NCBI GenBank assembly: GCA_022495005.1 | Contig: JAGYXB010001062.1 | Location: 1-64,000 of the forward strand | DNA from: Rhyacophila brunnea | Taxonomy: Eukaryota > Arthropoda > Insecta > Trichoptera > Rhyacophilidae | Length of the DNA stretch: 64,000 bases | Direction of reading: 5' to 3' | Shown: one piece after another, positions 11,895-23,459 of the stretch | How the letters are laid out: every line of letters starts with the position of its first letter | Numbering within the stretch: position 1 is the stretch's first letter | Notes under the pieces: generated by a model | The model's input: only the letters and a program-made list of their open reading frames with translations | Database searches by the model: none | What the model was told of the DNA's origin: nothing | Made by a program: the position numbers and the translations under genes

Positions 11895-12955
11895 CAGGAA
11901 AATACATATCAATTGTTTCGAATGTTTTATATTTCAAAATGTGTCTTTATGTTGCATTATAATCAAATCGAATAATAATCATATCATATGTATTGATAAC
12001 CATTGACAGGCCTTTAGCTAAATCCACAGATTGGATGGGTCATTTTCTGATGTTCATAAAGGATTCAAAGTCGTCGTTTTGGTATTGAATGGTTTCTAGC
12101 CAATAAGGAATCGACTGATTAGTGTGGAATGATTTTCGGCCAATGAGGTTTTATATTGGGTTTCCCAAACTGAAAATGGGCAATGTATGATTTTCATGTA
12201 TAAGAACATCTCTATGAGTGTAGCAAAAAAATAAACTTAATTGGTGACAACCGATACTTATTAATATTTTGTTATAAATTTTAGTTTCATGTTCCATTGA
12301 TTCAAGTGTTTTAATGCTACTGTGGCTAAAGACATTCTACTTTTGATTCTCTGCCATTTATTACTGGAATTGTATGCTTGCGTTGTAAGTTAATTCAGAG
12401 CTTTAAAAAGAGTTGTTTCTCTTCAAACATTACAACAGCGATATTAAAACGTGGCGGTGTTGAACATTGCAATGGTGGTTGTCTTGTGTAATATAAAAAT
12501 AGTAGCAGCAGCAAAAGAAGATGGGAATACACCCCGGGGAATAATATCTTTCGCATCGAATCCCATCTACCGAAGAATAAGCGAAACTGTCTGTGGGAAT
12601 TCCCGGAAACTTATTTCAACTTGAAATTATCGCCGAGAACACGTGTTTTTCTTCTCATATGAAACTCCATAGAGTGTAGTAGATATTAAACTGTCGTGTT
12701 TCATTTACTGCAAAGGCGTCAGTTTTAATGTGATTTGAGTTTAATCAAAGTCGTTACCGTAAGAGATTAATGTATGTTACAATCCAAAGCATTGTAACAA
12801 TGTGTTTAGAAAATTACTAACAATATTATTATTATTATTGTAAGAATTTTATCAAGATAAACTTTTAGTAGACGTCTAAATCCAGGGTTCCGTGTGAAGT
12901 AGGCGTAGTCGCTTGTATGCGAAAAAAATGCCTCTCTAAATTTGATACCATAGTA
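11895..12955. other. Unassigned region
   Basis: A patch at about 12530-12690 is noticeably less AT-rich than its surroundings (CCCCGGGGAATAATATC, GAATTCCCGGAAAC) and unique in the window. It could be a host conserved element, but no frame is open. (TAT)n at about 12823-12838. Confidence 0.45.
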
Positions 12956-13349
12956 CAGGATTGGCGAACCTTTTTATGTACGCGTGCCAAAATTTCCTAA
13001 ATAATATTTTTCGGCTGTCTGACGTGCCAAGCAGTTTTTATAGTAGCAAAATAACAAGCAGTTATTATATTTGAATGACTGCCGATGCAATGCGATTTGT
13101 ATGTATGTATGTATGAATTTTGTCGTTTCCGTTTGAGCATCAATTGGTAATTGGCATAATATGAAAACCCAAACAAAATACGCACGGCTATGTCATCATT
13201 ATTTTTCAATATTATAATAAGTATGTAAGTACTCATATATTTATTTGTAAAACGTTTTTTTATAAAAAAATATTTTTTTAAATATTAAAATAGTAATTTC
13301 TTTTCTCTTCAAAATGAAACATTCGCGTGCCATAGGTTCGCCATCCCTG
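12956..13349. mobile_element. hAT-type MITE with 8-bp target duplication
   Basis: Termini are CAGGATTGGCGAACC on the left and the complement CAGGGATGGCGAACC on the right, each followed by a GTGCCA block. The flanks CCATAGTA (12948-12955) and CGATAGTA (13350-13357) are an 8-bp duplication with one mismatch, as hAT transposases make. CAGGGATGGCGAACC termini are widespread among animal hAT MITEs. No transposase frame remains: the 79-codon minus frame inside is not one. Confidence 0.85.
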
Positions 13350-13386
13350 CGATAGTATATAAAAAAAAACAAAATATACTTCTTCG

Positions 13387-13592
13387 GAAAGAGCTTCAGA
13401 AGAGTAATAAAAACCATTAGTTAAAATTTGTCGCAATTCAGTATGACACCTTTATCATAGTGGTTATGTGCATGGGCGCGATACCCAAGAGATACAGGTT
13501 CGATTCCTTCGGGGTGTCTTACTTTTTTCAAAAAGATTTTTTCTATTGGTTATAAGTAATATATGTTCTCAGAAGTGTTTTCAAAATTATGT
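13387..13592 (+). repeat. tRNA-like cassette, family A, copy 1 (5'-truncated)
   Basis: Shares GAGTAATAA..CCATTAGTTAAA, the tRNA-like core (13445-13518) and the downstream tail TTTTTTCAAAAAGATTTTTT..GTGTTTTCAAAATTATG with the copies at 33457-33783 and 40428-40757. The upstream ~150 bp of those copies is absent here. Confidence 0.8.
13445..13518 (+). ncRNA. tRNA-like sequence in family A cassette
   Basis: 74 nt. Acceptor stem GACACCT/GGGTGTC with 7 pairs, D loop containing AGTGGT (A-box-like), anticodon-stem-like TGGG-CGCGATA-CCCA, B box GGTTCGATTCC, then TTTTTT eight bases downstream. The anticodon loop lacks the universal U33, so it is judged a tRNA-derived promoter rather than a decoding tRNA. 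The D arm resembles insect tRNA-Asp. Confidence 0.6.
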
Positions 13593-13985
13593 ACCTATGT
13601 TAAATACAACTCAGTTATAATTTCACCACGTTGGTCATGCAGACGGCTTTCACATAAATAATAATTGTAAATTACCAATCATTAATGTCGCGCACTACAT
13701 TAATAATGATATATGACATAAAGTATCATTTCCTCAAATTAAATTAAACCAATATTGATATCGCTTTTTATACATACGTTTAGATAATAATTTATCTGAA
13801 ATTGATGAATGTGTTACTCATACAAAAATTGCAACATCTTCAAGAGGTGGTCGACCGTGTGTACCGCATACATTGCACCTATAGATGAAAGCACACCTGG
13901 CTAAATTCACACCAGATTGTGCAGTCAATAATATAATATAATATTTTATATACAACACCGTTCCTATGAAATAATATTTATGTAC
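13593..13985. other. Unassigned stretch
   Basis: AT-rich except for 13840-13920, a unique moderately GC-rich patch with no open frame. Confidence 0.5.
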
Positions 13986-14386
13986 ATTTTTACAACGTTG
14001 TTCTTAGCTCGTATTCTTATTTGTCCGGTACAAATCTTGCAATCGATTTTTAACTAACTTCCCGACTAGCTAGACATTTGAAACTTTCATAATACAATTT
14101 TTAAGAACACGATGCCAATGCATTTTTTGATACTTTTAGCCATCTTTTAAGTAGAATTGAATTCATTTTCAGTTAATTCTGTTTTGTATGAAAAGTTATT
14201 TCGACACCATTATTGGTTGCTAAGCGGATGGTACTAGCAACTAAATTATTAATATATACGTGCGTTACTATGGAAATCAATATGACATGTCAAGTACAAT
14301 TTTTTTTGATCGTTAAGTCAAGATGGTTCAACAGAAAATTTAAAAACGTTGTATATAAAAAGTTCTTTTTATCTTGTAATTATTAT
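13986..14386 (+). repeat. Family C dispersed element, copy 2
   Basis: Starts ATTTTTACAACGTTGTTCTTAG and ends CTTTTTATCTTGTAATTATT. It abuts the family E copy that follows, so one element inserted into, or beside, the other. Confidence 0.8.
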
Positions 14387-14743
14387 AACTCGTTTACGCG
14401 TAAAAATACTGTTTGTCTCTCCAATTTCATTCTTCAATGTAAGCGAGACGTGATGTTGTCATATGATGCTATTTGACAGGTTATGAAAAATCGTAAACAT
14501 CAAAAATATTTTACACAGTATAGTTCGTTATTTTTCTAGCAGGTTTACCATTATCGTTCTACTGCGCAGGCAAAGATGTCTCACAAGATCCTACTATCGC
14601 GTGAAAATTCAGAAGCTTCTGAACATTTTTGATCTATGCATGCAATCTTGTAATTTACACGATAAATTAGATGTGCATTTTCTTGTTATGGTCATGATAA
14701 TACGTACTGTCAGCAATAAATCCATGCAGTGCAAACGGAGTAT
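14387..14743 (+). repeat. Family E dispersed element, copy 1 (5'-truncated)
   Basis: Aligns by eye with 34120-34539 and 60424-60824 through CGTTTAC.CGTAAAA, AAGCGAGACG..ATGTTGT, ATTTGACAGGT, TCGTTCTACTGCGCAGGC, CATTTTCTTGTTATGG and ACGTACTGTCAGCA. The 5' terminus present in the other copies has been lost at the family C junction. Confidence 0.75.
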
Positions 14744-16400
14744 TAGGACGTAATCTTAATATTATGGATATCGTTTCAAATTAAATCGATATATAAGAAT
14801 ATTCATTTCAACATTCAACAGATAATTTATTGAACGACAAAAATTGCCACGTGAGAAAGCGGCATTGAATAAAACTTTCTCTATATTATAGACGTAGCCT
14901 AAATACGTGTGTATAATATGAATGTAACAATGATAAGAAAGCTACAGTGACTAGTGGTTAAATTAGCTGCAGGGTCATTTCGCAGATTCGTTAGTAGAAA
15001 ACTTAACAGTATTAATAAAAAATCGCAAGCATTTCAAAATAATTTACTCAAACAGTAAATTTATCATTTATTTTATAATACACTAAACCAATCAAAGAAT
15101 ATGGCTATTATATTATCTATAAATTGAATTTACGCTGCTCATTCAACCTTATTTTTTTTCGTCGTAAATTCCTAATTTACCCTGCCCTATTTTATTATAT
15201 GGTCAAGCAAGCCTATTATATTGATTTCTATAGCATTGTCCGTTCTTCCCTGAAGTGGCAAAAGGACAATGATTGACGCACAAAGTCGTACTTTCATGCC
15301 AAAGTTACACGGCGGGCGTTTTTACCTTTTTTGAATTTGATTTTATTTCACCTATTGATAGCATTATTATGTTTTGTGGTTTAAATATTTACATGATTTA
15401 TGTTATTTTTTTGCCACATGGTGGCATAGTTAGTATAGTGTTTGTTTATGAAGCAACATGTGCGGATTTGATTACCCCGTATGACTTCTTCCCTTACAGT
15501 TTTTTTTAAACACTTAAGTATCCGCTGATAAGCTAGAAATGATAACTGGTCTCATTGATGAAATGGTAGTGAAAGTTAAACCATGCAAATGTTATTTTAA
15601 CTGCCGTACATTATCATGTAGTTATAAGAAATCGGCTTTGACATGTATATCATTGTGCAAATGGGTAAGTAGTGTTTGTAAAAACTGTAATCATGATACT
15701 TAAAGCAGTTTGAATACTTGAGTTGTTGTTTCTTTTTTTTTTAATAAATAGGTACTTACTGTGGTTAGTGGTTATCGTTATTTGATTTATTCACCTACCT
15801 ATATATGCAACCTACACGTTTCTGGATTAACCATAATACTAAAACTAATGCCATATGCATAAATATAGTAAAAAAACCAATCTGGGTGATTCTATACAAA
15901 AATTCTACTAAATAAAATAATTTAAGCCAAGGAGAATCCTACGAATCGATAATTTTGAACACATTGCACTACCCGCTATTTTTATTTTTTCAAATGGGAC
16001 GAACCGTTCTACGATGGCATTGTACAATTATTGCATTTTTAATCAATCCCTGATTCGGTCTTGGTTTTATTGAAGAACTCAGAACAATTTTTGGTGGGTT
16101 ATCAGAAAAAAAATTAAAACCTCAATAAAAAAAAATTTACCACTAATATCGCCTGGCAACATCGATATTATATATCTTTGTGACCCCTAGAACCTATTCC
16201 AATTGTCAGAATACGTTCCGCATATTATGTACGAGTACCTATACGAAAAGTCTATGGGATCCTGCACTAAGAGCAGATTAGAGGGTCTTGAAAAATATGG
16301 TTAAAAGAATTAGCGTCTATCAGAGGAACCGATGTGGTAATTTGAATAATGATATAATAATATACAACAAATAATTCCCCAAGCCCGAAAAAAATTCTGG
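14744..16400. other. Unassigned AT-rich region
   Basis: The largest frame, 15273-15509, is hydrophobic and AT-driven. No family member was detected. Confidence 0.5.
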
Positions 16401-16599
16401 CAGTGGTACTGAATTGAAAATTACGATGGTAGTGTTAGTTATTGATTATATTTGATTAGGAATTTCGTTAAAACTATTACCTACTATTTATCTCAATAGG
16501 CAGCAATCATTTTATACAAACTGTTTACTATATTGCAGTCTAAGTAAAGGCAATTACTAGCGCTACCATCGAAATTTACAGCTTCGTGTCACGACCTGC
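16401..16599. repeat. Small inverted-repeat element (family K)
   Basis: The left end CAGTGGTACTGAATTGAAAA..CGATGGTAGTGTTAGT is the inverted counterpart of the right end CTAGCGCTACCATCG..CACGACCTG. CAG..CTG ends fit hAT, but I find no 8-bp duplication. A similar left end lies at 24811-24860. Confidence 0.55.
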
Positions 16600-16662
16600 G
16601 TATAGTGGGCCTTCATAATTCCTATGTAGATATTAGTGCTACAATACATAAAAAATCACAAA

Positions 16663-17157
16663 TATTTATTACCACAATTTTCTTAGCTTGTATTCTTGTT
16701 TGTCCGGTGGTTGTTTATCCAATACAAATCTTGCAATCGATTTTTAACTAACTTCCTGACTAGCTAGACTTTTAGAATATATCAGAACACGATGCCAGTG
16801 CATTCTTTGAATACTTTTAGCCATCTTTAAGCAGAATTGAATTCATTTTCAGTTAATTCTGTTTTGTATGAAAAGTTATTTCGGAAGAAATCCGTAATCT
16901 AATTCACTATTATTGGTTGCTAAGGGGGTGGTCCTAGCAACTAAATTATTAATATATTCATGCATTACTATGTAAATCAAAATGAAATTTCAGTATTCTA
17001 TATTTGTTTGTTTGTTGGAAAATAGCAAAAAAATGATTTGTTGACAATTGCCTTATTTGTCCTAAATTATTAATACATAGAATTGTCAAATTTATATGAT
17101 TCAACAGAAAATTTAAAAACGTGGTATATAACAAGTTCTTTTTATCTTGTAATTATT
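16663..17157 (+). repeat. Family C dispersed element, copy 3
   Basis: Has the full set of family C blocks, plus an extra ~80 bp near 17005-17095 (GTTTGTTTGTTGGAAAATAG onward) not present in other copies. The 3' hairpin has decayed slightly (TATAACAAGTTCTTTTTATC). Confidence 0.8.
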
Positions 17158-17541
17158 TTTCTTTTCTTTTATAGTATTAACTGTCAATAATTGTATTATT
17201 AATGTATAAATAAAACGCAGTTTTAAACTACCAATTCCACTTTTATTAGATAGCGTTTTATTTAAATTAATACTACAAATATTCCTGTTATAAACATACT
17301 ACATAAGCGTAAAGTTCTACAGTTTTTATAGAAAATACGACGTATTTAGATGCAGAGCGAGAGAAAACGATGCAATAGGCTTCATGTAAGAGTAGTTGAA
17401 ATTAATAATGGTATCATTTTTTTTTAAATTTATTCTATGTAATTCGTGTGCATTATAAGAAATCGCAATCTGCGTAATCTCAAGTTTAAGTTATTCCACT
17501 ATACCTACCTTATTTTTTATCCAAAAAACAATAAAGTTATA
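17158..17541. other. Unassigned stretch
   Basis: AT-rich, with no structure noted. Confidence 0.5.
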
Positions 17542-17549
17542 GTTCTTAT

Positions 17550-17764
17550 CAGTGTTGCCATCTTTTTCTATGCTGATTATAGGACAAAGGCATAAAAAAA
17601 TATAGTATTTCTGAAAAATATATAGTACAAGAACATTTTTCGTCTTGAATCCTTTAAAATTATAGTATTTTGGTATGTTTGGCGTAAAATTATAGTATTT
17701 TACATTTTTCGCGGAATTAAAATTATAGTATTCTACTATAATTATAGTACGGTTGGCATCACTG
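17550..17764. mobile_element. hAT-type MITE with perfect 8-bp target duplication
   Basis: Termini CAGTGTTGCCATC and GTTGGCATCACTG are inverted repeats. GTTCTTAT flanks both sides exactly (17542-17549 and 17765-17772). The 215-bp body holds about six direct copies of a 15-bp AT motif around AATTATAGTATTT. The perfect duplication suggests a fairly recent insertion. Confidence 0.9.
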
Positions 17765-17772
17765 GTTCTTAT

Positions 17773-18303
17773 TGAAATACCATCTATCTAGATTAATAAA
17801 ATGTCGCATTTAGATCCTTTTAATCCTCAGCTCATTAAATAGTAGTGGAAAAGTATTTCCTTTTAGTATTGAATAAAAATATTGTTTATTACATTAATAA
17901 GAACGTAACCAAGGGATATACGAGCCAATTTGGTAACCAGAAAATTGGTTTGACGTAATAAAAAAACTGTCAGAAAGAAATTTCATAACGTTGTAGCGTG
18001 TCCATTACAATGGAATGTTGTTTATTGTACAAGAATGTTAGTAAATGTTAGGTTTTTTGATTAATTTTAGATAGCGATTTGCATGGCACAAGTGTAGCGC
18101 CTTAATATGTCAGCGGATGCTTTTATTTCCCGCTTTATGGACGCCATTGCGGTTCTTCCCTCGTAAAATCTGCGTCTCTCGCAAATTGTATCGAAAAATT
18201 ATGCGACTCCGGCCCGAGACGGGAAGTTAAATACTGACCATGACAGTGATGTCCCACTAGAGGCTCTCGAAGCCTGATAGAACCGGTAGAGTATAGTATC
18301 TGT
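17773..18303. other. Unassigned stretch
   Basis: 18120-18260 is unique and GC-richer (CTCCGGCCCGAGACGGGAAG), with a 73-codon minus frame but no recognisable protein. Confidence 0.45.
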
Positions 18304-18883
18304 GATAGTTGAAAGGGGTGGAGGTAGGCTATTAAGATTCCATATAAATGATGCATACTACACTTTGTCAGTCATAATTATTTGTTATCATTAAAATGAG
18401 AATATAATTTGTAGATAGTTCTGACCAGTTTTTAGATTAAATTAAACTCTGCCTAAACCAAACCATAATAGTTTAGGTATGCTATGGGAAATTCGATAAA
18501 AATAATGCACACTTTTTCAGCCATACATATTTGTTTTCGTTGAACTAAGAATACAAAATACATCTTACAGATGGTGTGGGCTAGTTTTTTTTAAATTCAT
18601 TAAGCCCTCCTATATAAAACCATAATAAATAATAAATATTCTTGTATATGAAATTATGTATGATTTAATGGCATAATTTTAGATAATTTAAACTCGTAGA
18701 TAAATGAATATGTTTTGACTACTATCTACTAGGAGTATGGCTTAGATTAGTTAGAGTTTAATTGAATTTTAAAAACTAACAAACACTTATGACACAATGT
18801 AGTCTTAAATACGTTTACTGACAAAGTTTAGTATGCACTAGTTATGTCGGATCTTAACAGCCTACCTCCACCCTTCAGTACTG
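18304..18883. mobile_element. hAT-like fold-back element, short form
   Basis: The left terminus GGGGTGGAGGTAGGCTATTA is inverted at the right as TAACAGCCTACCTCCACCCT. The arms go on inward through CACTTTGTCAGTCATA, ATTTGTT..CATT and CTAGTTTTT. It belongs to the same family as 32074-32641 and the longer 61733-62696. The outermost CAGTGGCG is degraded here and no target duplication is visible. Confidence 0.8.
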
Positions 18884-19848
18884 ATCAACAATATCTATCA
18901 CATTGGACTTGTAAAGATGTTTGTTTTGTATAGTTTTAAAATACTGTTTAGCAAATATTTCAAATAACCGAAGCTTAGTGTGAGACCTGGTGTCACATTG
19001 CCACATCGCCTGATTTAAGGGTCCAATATTCAGGCTGTCTTTACTATTATTTTGAATAACTATAGAATTCTTCTCTTTTTTTGTCTTTTTTTGACTTGCT
19101 CATGGATATCTGCAAGTCGTACTATTCAAATTTGGAACCTTGTACAGCTGTGTATAATATCTACCTGAACACCACATTCACCATGATATTTTTATGCATA
19201 TCCTATATATTAGAAGAGATTTTGGAAAACGCACCAACTGCTCATTTAAGCGACATTTTATTGTTATTTTTACATCTTCACTTCGATATGTGCGCTAACA
19301 AATTATCTACTGTTTGAATTGAACACATTTCAGAAATTTTCCATGATTTTACAGGTACGTGCCGTTTATATCCGATATTTTCTTACATACCGTATACGAT
19401 CGCCATATTTACTGTTCACGCCTAACAAAATTACACCTACATCGCTTAATACCTTCTTATCCTTTATTGACAGATAGAACTAATTAATTTTATTCAAATG
19501 TCACGTGAAAAATGTGAAAAAACTATAATTTTGGAACGATTCGAAATCCTCGCATAGTCTGCCCGCGCTGTTACTGGTTTAATTCCATAGATAACGTAAT
19601 TGTATTCCAAATTTGGTTTTTTTTAAATACTTATTTGTGGCTGTTCACACACTATTTTTTTATGAATAATTTACTTAAATATATTTCAGGCTATTACAAT
19701 AGTACTAATTATTTATGGTTAATTCGAATCATTGCAAATAACGAAACAAATTTAAATCTTTATTTTAAACAATCCGACATCAGTGAAAGACATCATTATT
19801 ATTATAACAACGGGTGATATTATAGTATTGTAATATCTACATATATAT
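18884..19848. other. Unassigned AT-rich region
   Basis: Frames at 19081-19317 and 19635-19817 are short and unsupported. Confidence 0.5.
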
Positions 19849-20265
19849 TTCAATCCACTACGGGATGAAGAGCTCCGCAGTCTGATTCTACTCTTATCGG
19901 TTATACAAATTTGTGATATTATATCTATTTTTATCGTCTTTATCATCATCGGCCTGGACCAATCCACTGGTGAATAAAGGCCTCCCTAACCTGATGATAC
20001 TCATTTCTGTCATATGAATTGCTATATTGATCAAAATTACTGATATTTACCTATTCATATCGTCATCATCATCATCAACCAAGATCAATCCACTACTGGA
20101 TGAAGGTTATCCTAACCTAATTCTACTGTTCTTGGTCATATAAATTGCTATATTTTTCAAAATTTGTGATTTTATATACCTACTCATTTACATTTCCATC
20201 AACCTGTATCAATCGACTGCTGGATAAAGGCCTCTTCAAGCTGATTTTACACCTTTGGGTCCAAT
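19849..20265 (-). repeat. Tandem array of a LINE 3' tail, ~125-bp unit
   Basis: Four partial units each contain a variant of CAATCCACTGCTGGATAAAG followed by GCCTC, then CATATAAATTGCTATATT and AAAATT.GTGAT. On the minus strand the motif reads EAFIHQWIGPGR, the degenerate C-terminal end of the LINE class also seen at 42558-42790 and 60215-60418. A CAT/ATC microsatellite separates the units. A LINE tail has been amplified locally in tandem. Confidence 0.7.
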
Positions 20266-20691
20266 AAATCCCTACTCTCATCAGAATTGGTCTATTCCTC
20301 TCAGATGTATTGCTTCATTATTTATCAACATTTGCTTCGAAATGAATGTCCTTCACCGAAACTATACTGTTTAAGGTTGAATTTTAATTCAAATGATTTT
20401 TTTAAATATTATTCTACGGCTGCAAGCATTTATTTTTTATAGACAATGGAACAAAATAATGTTTAAATTAATTTTTTACACTGCTAACCTTCTTCTATTA
20501 TCTAAATGGGTCCCGTTGGAGATTAATATTCACGTTATATTGGATCACTATTTATCATATTCACATATAGGTATTGCTTTATATTCGAATGACTGCATGT
20601 GATTCAACTAAACATTTATATACCTACACATATATTCTATTAAAATGTCAATGGTAGCAACATTAGTGGTACCAAGCCATAATACGCATCA
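20266..20691. other. Unassigned stretch
   Basis: AT-rich. The 69-codon frame at 20393-20602 is hydrophobic and unsupported. Confidence 0.5.
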
Positions 20692-20882
20692 GTCTATAAA
20701 ATATTTAAAATTATGTCATTAAATCATATATCATTTTGGATATTTTGTAGATAGAATAATATTTTTAACTACTATTGTTTGGCTTAGGCAGGGTTTAATG
20801 AATTATAAAAAAAAACTAACCAACAACATGTGTAATATGTATTCTTAGTTCAACGAAAACAAAGTATTAATGAAAAAGTGCA
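20692..20882. mobile_element. hAT-like fold-back element, internal fragment
   Basis: Corresponds to the right half of the 18304-18883 element (TATTTTGTAGATAGA, TTGGCTTAGGCAGGGTTTAA, CTAACCAACA, CTTAGTTCAACGAAAACAAA). Both termini are missing. Confidence 0.65.
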
Positions 20883-20924
20883 ATATATAAACATATTATA
20901 TTCTATTAAAATGTCAGTGGTAAC

Positions 20925-21203
20925 AATCGGCGACTGCCAGCTGTTCTGCTAGGCCTACCAGCCTGAGGTAGTGTCAGATGATATTGTGAAGGCCAGACTC
21001 CAGAATAGACTACGCGTGGACTGGATAACTTGGAGAGATTAGTGGTTTACGTAGCCTTCAGGAAAGGTGAAACAGAGGAAGAGCGTCGGCACGCTGGAGC
21101 GACCAACTGAAGGAGCTGACTGGGGACAGTATTTACTCTGCTTTGAGAGAAGCAGAGGGTTGAGAGGAGTAGAAAGTGTTGGTCGTTCAAAAAACGACAT
21201 AAT
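20925..21203 (+). pseudogene. LINE 3' end, decayed
   Basis: Near 21097-21200 one frame reads RWSDQLKELTGDSIYSALRE then AEG. Typical LINE C-termini read RWSDQLKELTG.S...ALR.AEDR..W. Upstream, KARLQNRLRVDWITWRD and GAAACAGAGGAAGAGCG look like the same region with frameshifts. The family match is from memory. The element is broken by stops. Confidence 0.55.
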
Positions 21204-22080
21204 TTCAAGGTAATAATCGATATGAAAGCAAAAAACAAAAATAAAATAACTCACATTAACGATAAATGTATATAAGTAGGTATATATAATACAATTTTTT
21301 ATACAATGTTTATTTGTTTACGGGTATAAATATGTCAATCTGGTCTAGGCTTGATTTTTTGTCTTATAATAATTTCATTCTTGGAACATGTCTAAACCGT
21401 AGCCTTAAACTTTCAATACAGATTATAGACTCAATATAAAATGTCATTAGCTGGCATTATAACGTGTGCAATAAACTATAACCGCGAGCCGGCCGACAAA
21501 TCATTTAGGGGACATCTCCGGCCATGTTGGTTTTATGTCGGTTTTACAGTCGGCATTTAGCTCGATTGCTGAGAAACAATCCTATCAAGGAGCCATTTTA
21601 TGTCTTTTTACGTCACTTAGTGTGGTACTCGTGAGTTATAACAGCGCAGCGGTGAATCCGACATTACATTGTCCAGAATCGTCGCTTTATTACTTTTTAC
21701 CTCTGCTTTCTACATTAACAGTGCTATAACTACATATATAATGGTTTTCTAGGTGATATTCTAAATGATTACAATTGTACTAAATTATTTATTATATTCT
21801 TCTCAAATATTCCTTAACGTTTCCTAAATAATTAGTATCAATTCTAATTGATTTAAGTTTTGTACTATTCCATTCTATCTTCAAACACATTGCACTCACC
21901 AATAGCAAATGCACCCTGATGTCGACTATTTTATAGTGAAATAAATACGTATAACACATGGACATTATGAAGTAGGTACTTGGAATTTATATATATAAAT
22001 ATATATATTATATACCCACTTTTAATATACTATCAAGCCTTTTAATATGTCAATACTCATAAGCAATTGGAAGTAGGTAT
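21204..22080. other. Unassigned region
   Basis: 21485-21720 is a unique, less AT-rich patch with a 64-codon plus frame of unknown meaning. The rest is AT-rich. Confidence 0.45.
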
Positions 22081-22513
22081 AAATAATTACAAGATAAAAA
22101 TAACTTTTTATATAAGTACAACGTTTTTAAATTTTCTGTTGAACCAAACTTGAAACTTGACTTGACTAGCTTAAACGATCAAAAAAAATTGTACTTGACA
22201 TGTCATATTGATTTCCATAGTAACGCACGTCTATATAAATAATTTAGTTGCTAGGACCCCAGACTCCTAACAACCAATAATGGTATTGCAAACTTTTCAT
22301 ACAAAATAGAATTAACTAAAAATGAATTCGATTCTACTTAAAGATGGCTAAAAATATTTAAAAAAATGCATTGGCATGTGTTCTGATATATTATAAAAGT
22401 TTCGAATGTCTAGCTACTCGGAAAGTTAGTTAAAAATCGATTGCAAGATTTGTACCGGACAAAGAACCACCGGACAAATAAGAATACGAGCTAAAAAAAA
22501 TGGTTGTAATATA
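22081..22513 (-). repeat. Family C dispersed element, copy 4
   Basis: Reverse complement of copy 1. It begins on the plus strand with AATAATTACAAGATAAAAA and ends with GAATACGAGCTAAAAAAAATG. Confidence 0.8.
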
Positions 22514-23238
22514 AATATGTCAATAAAAATGATAATAATAATAAAAAAAAAAAAATGTTACGGTATGATCTATGGCGATATTACATATATTACAAATTAA
22601 ATTAATAGGCATTTCCATGTAGGTATCAAGTCATAGCTAACTTTGTAGATCAATGACCGCGACAATAATCTTTGTATATATGTTCTCACTTAGTTAGTTA
22701 ATAGCGTAATTAATTCATAATTATAAGTTGATAAAATAGTAATCAGTACGTCATGATTGATAAAAAGAGAATTATTCGATTGTAAGTTTTCGACCGAAGC
22801 ACATCGCTCTGTGCTGTGATTCGCACTGTTGTAACAATTGTACACATGTACTTACGCAATTTAAATAAACTCACACCCTTCATAATCACGACAACGACTT
22901 CTCATCTCTCCTCGTCACAACTCCATTGGCCCTCACATCGACAACCCTTACAGATCCATAAAAATACTCGTAGAATAGTTTCTTAGTGACAAGACACTGT
23001 GTTATTAAAATAACTGTAAGAATATATCAGTTGCGAATGTCCTATTGAAGCGGACGAAATCGGCCCTGCTCATTAATTAATGCTATCAGATTAAACATTT
23101 GGAGTATAACTAGAGAGTATTAGATGACATTTTTTCCTATTAACTGACGGCGATTCTTCGACGGTTTTAGAATGAGTGAAATGGTAGGCATAGAACAATT
23201 AATATTTTGTACATTTGACACTTTGAAAGATGGCGACT
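22514..23238. other. Unassigned stretch with an A-rich tract
   Basis: GATAATAATAATA followed by A13 at about 22529-22556. The rest has no identified feature. Confidence 0.5.
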
Positions 23239-23459
23239 GTAAACGGTACAGTTCGGTTATGAGAAATACAGCGGCAAACATGTTTTAAAAATAGCCGATA
23301 TATTAGATTATTTGTTGGGTTAACCTAACCTAACCAAAACTAACCTAAAGCAACCTTATCTCACCTAAACTAACCCAAACTAACAAATAATCCAGTATAT
23401 CGGGTATTTTCAAAATGTGTTTTCCGCTGTATTCCTCATAACCGAACTGTACCCTTTAA
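23239..23459. repeat. Fold-back element with telomere-like loop
   Basis: Arms (23239-~23316 and ~23390-23459) share GGTACAGTTCGGTTATGAG, AATACAGCGG, CGATATA and GATTATTTGTT. The loop is CCTAA-type DNA: TAACCTAACCTAACC followed by degenerate AACTAACCTAAAGCAACC, AACTAACCCAAACTAAC. Confidence 0.8.
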
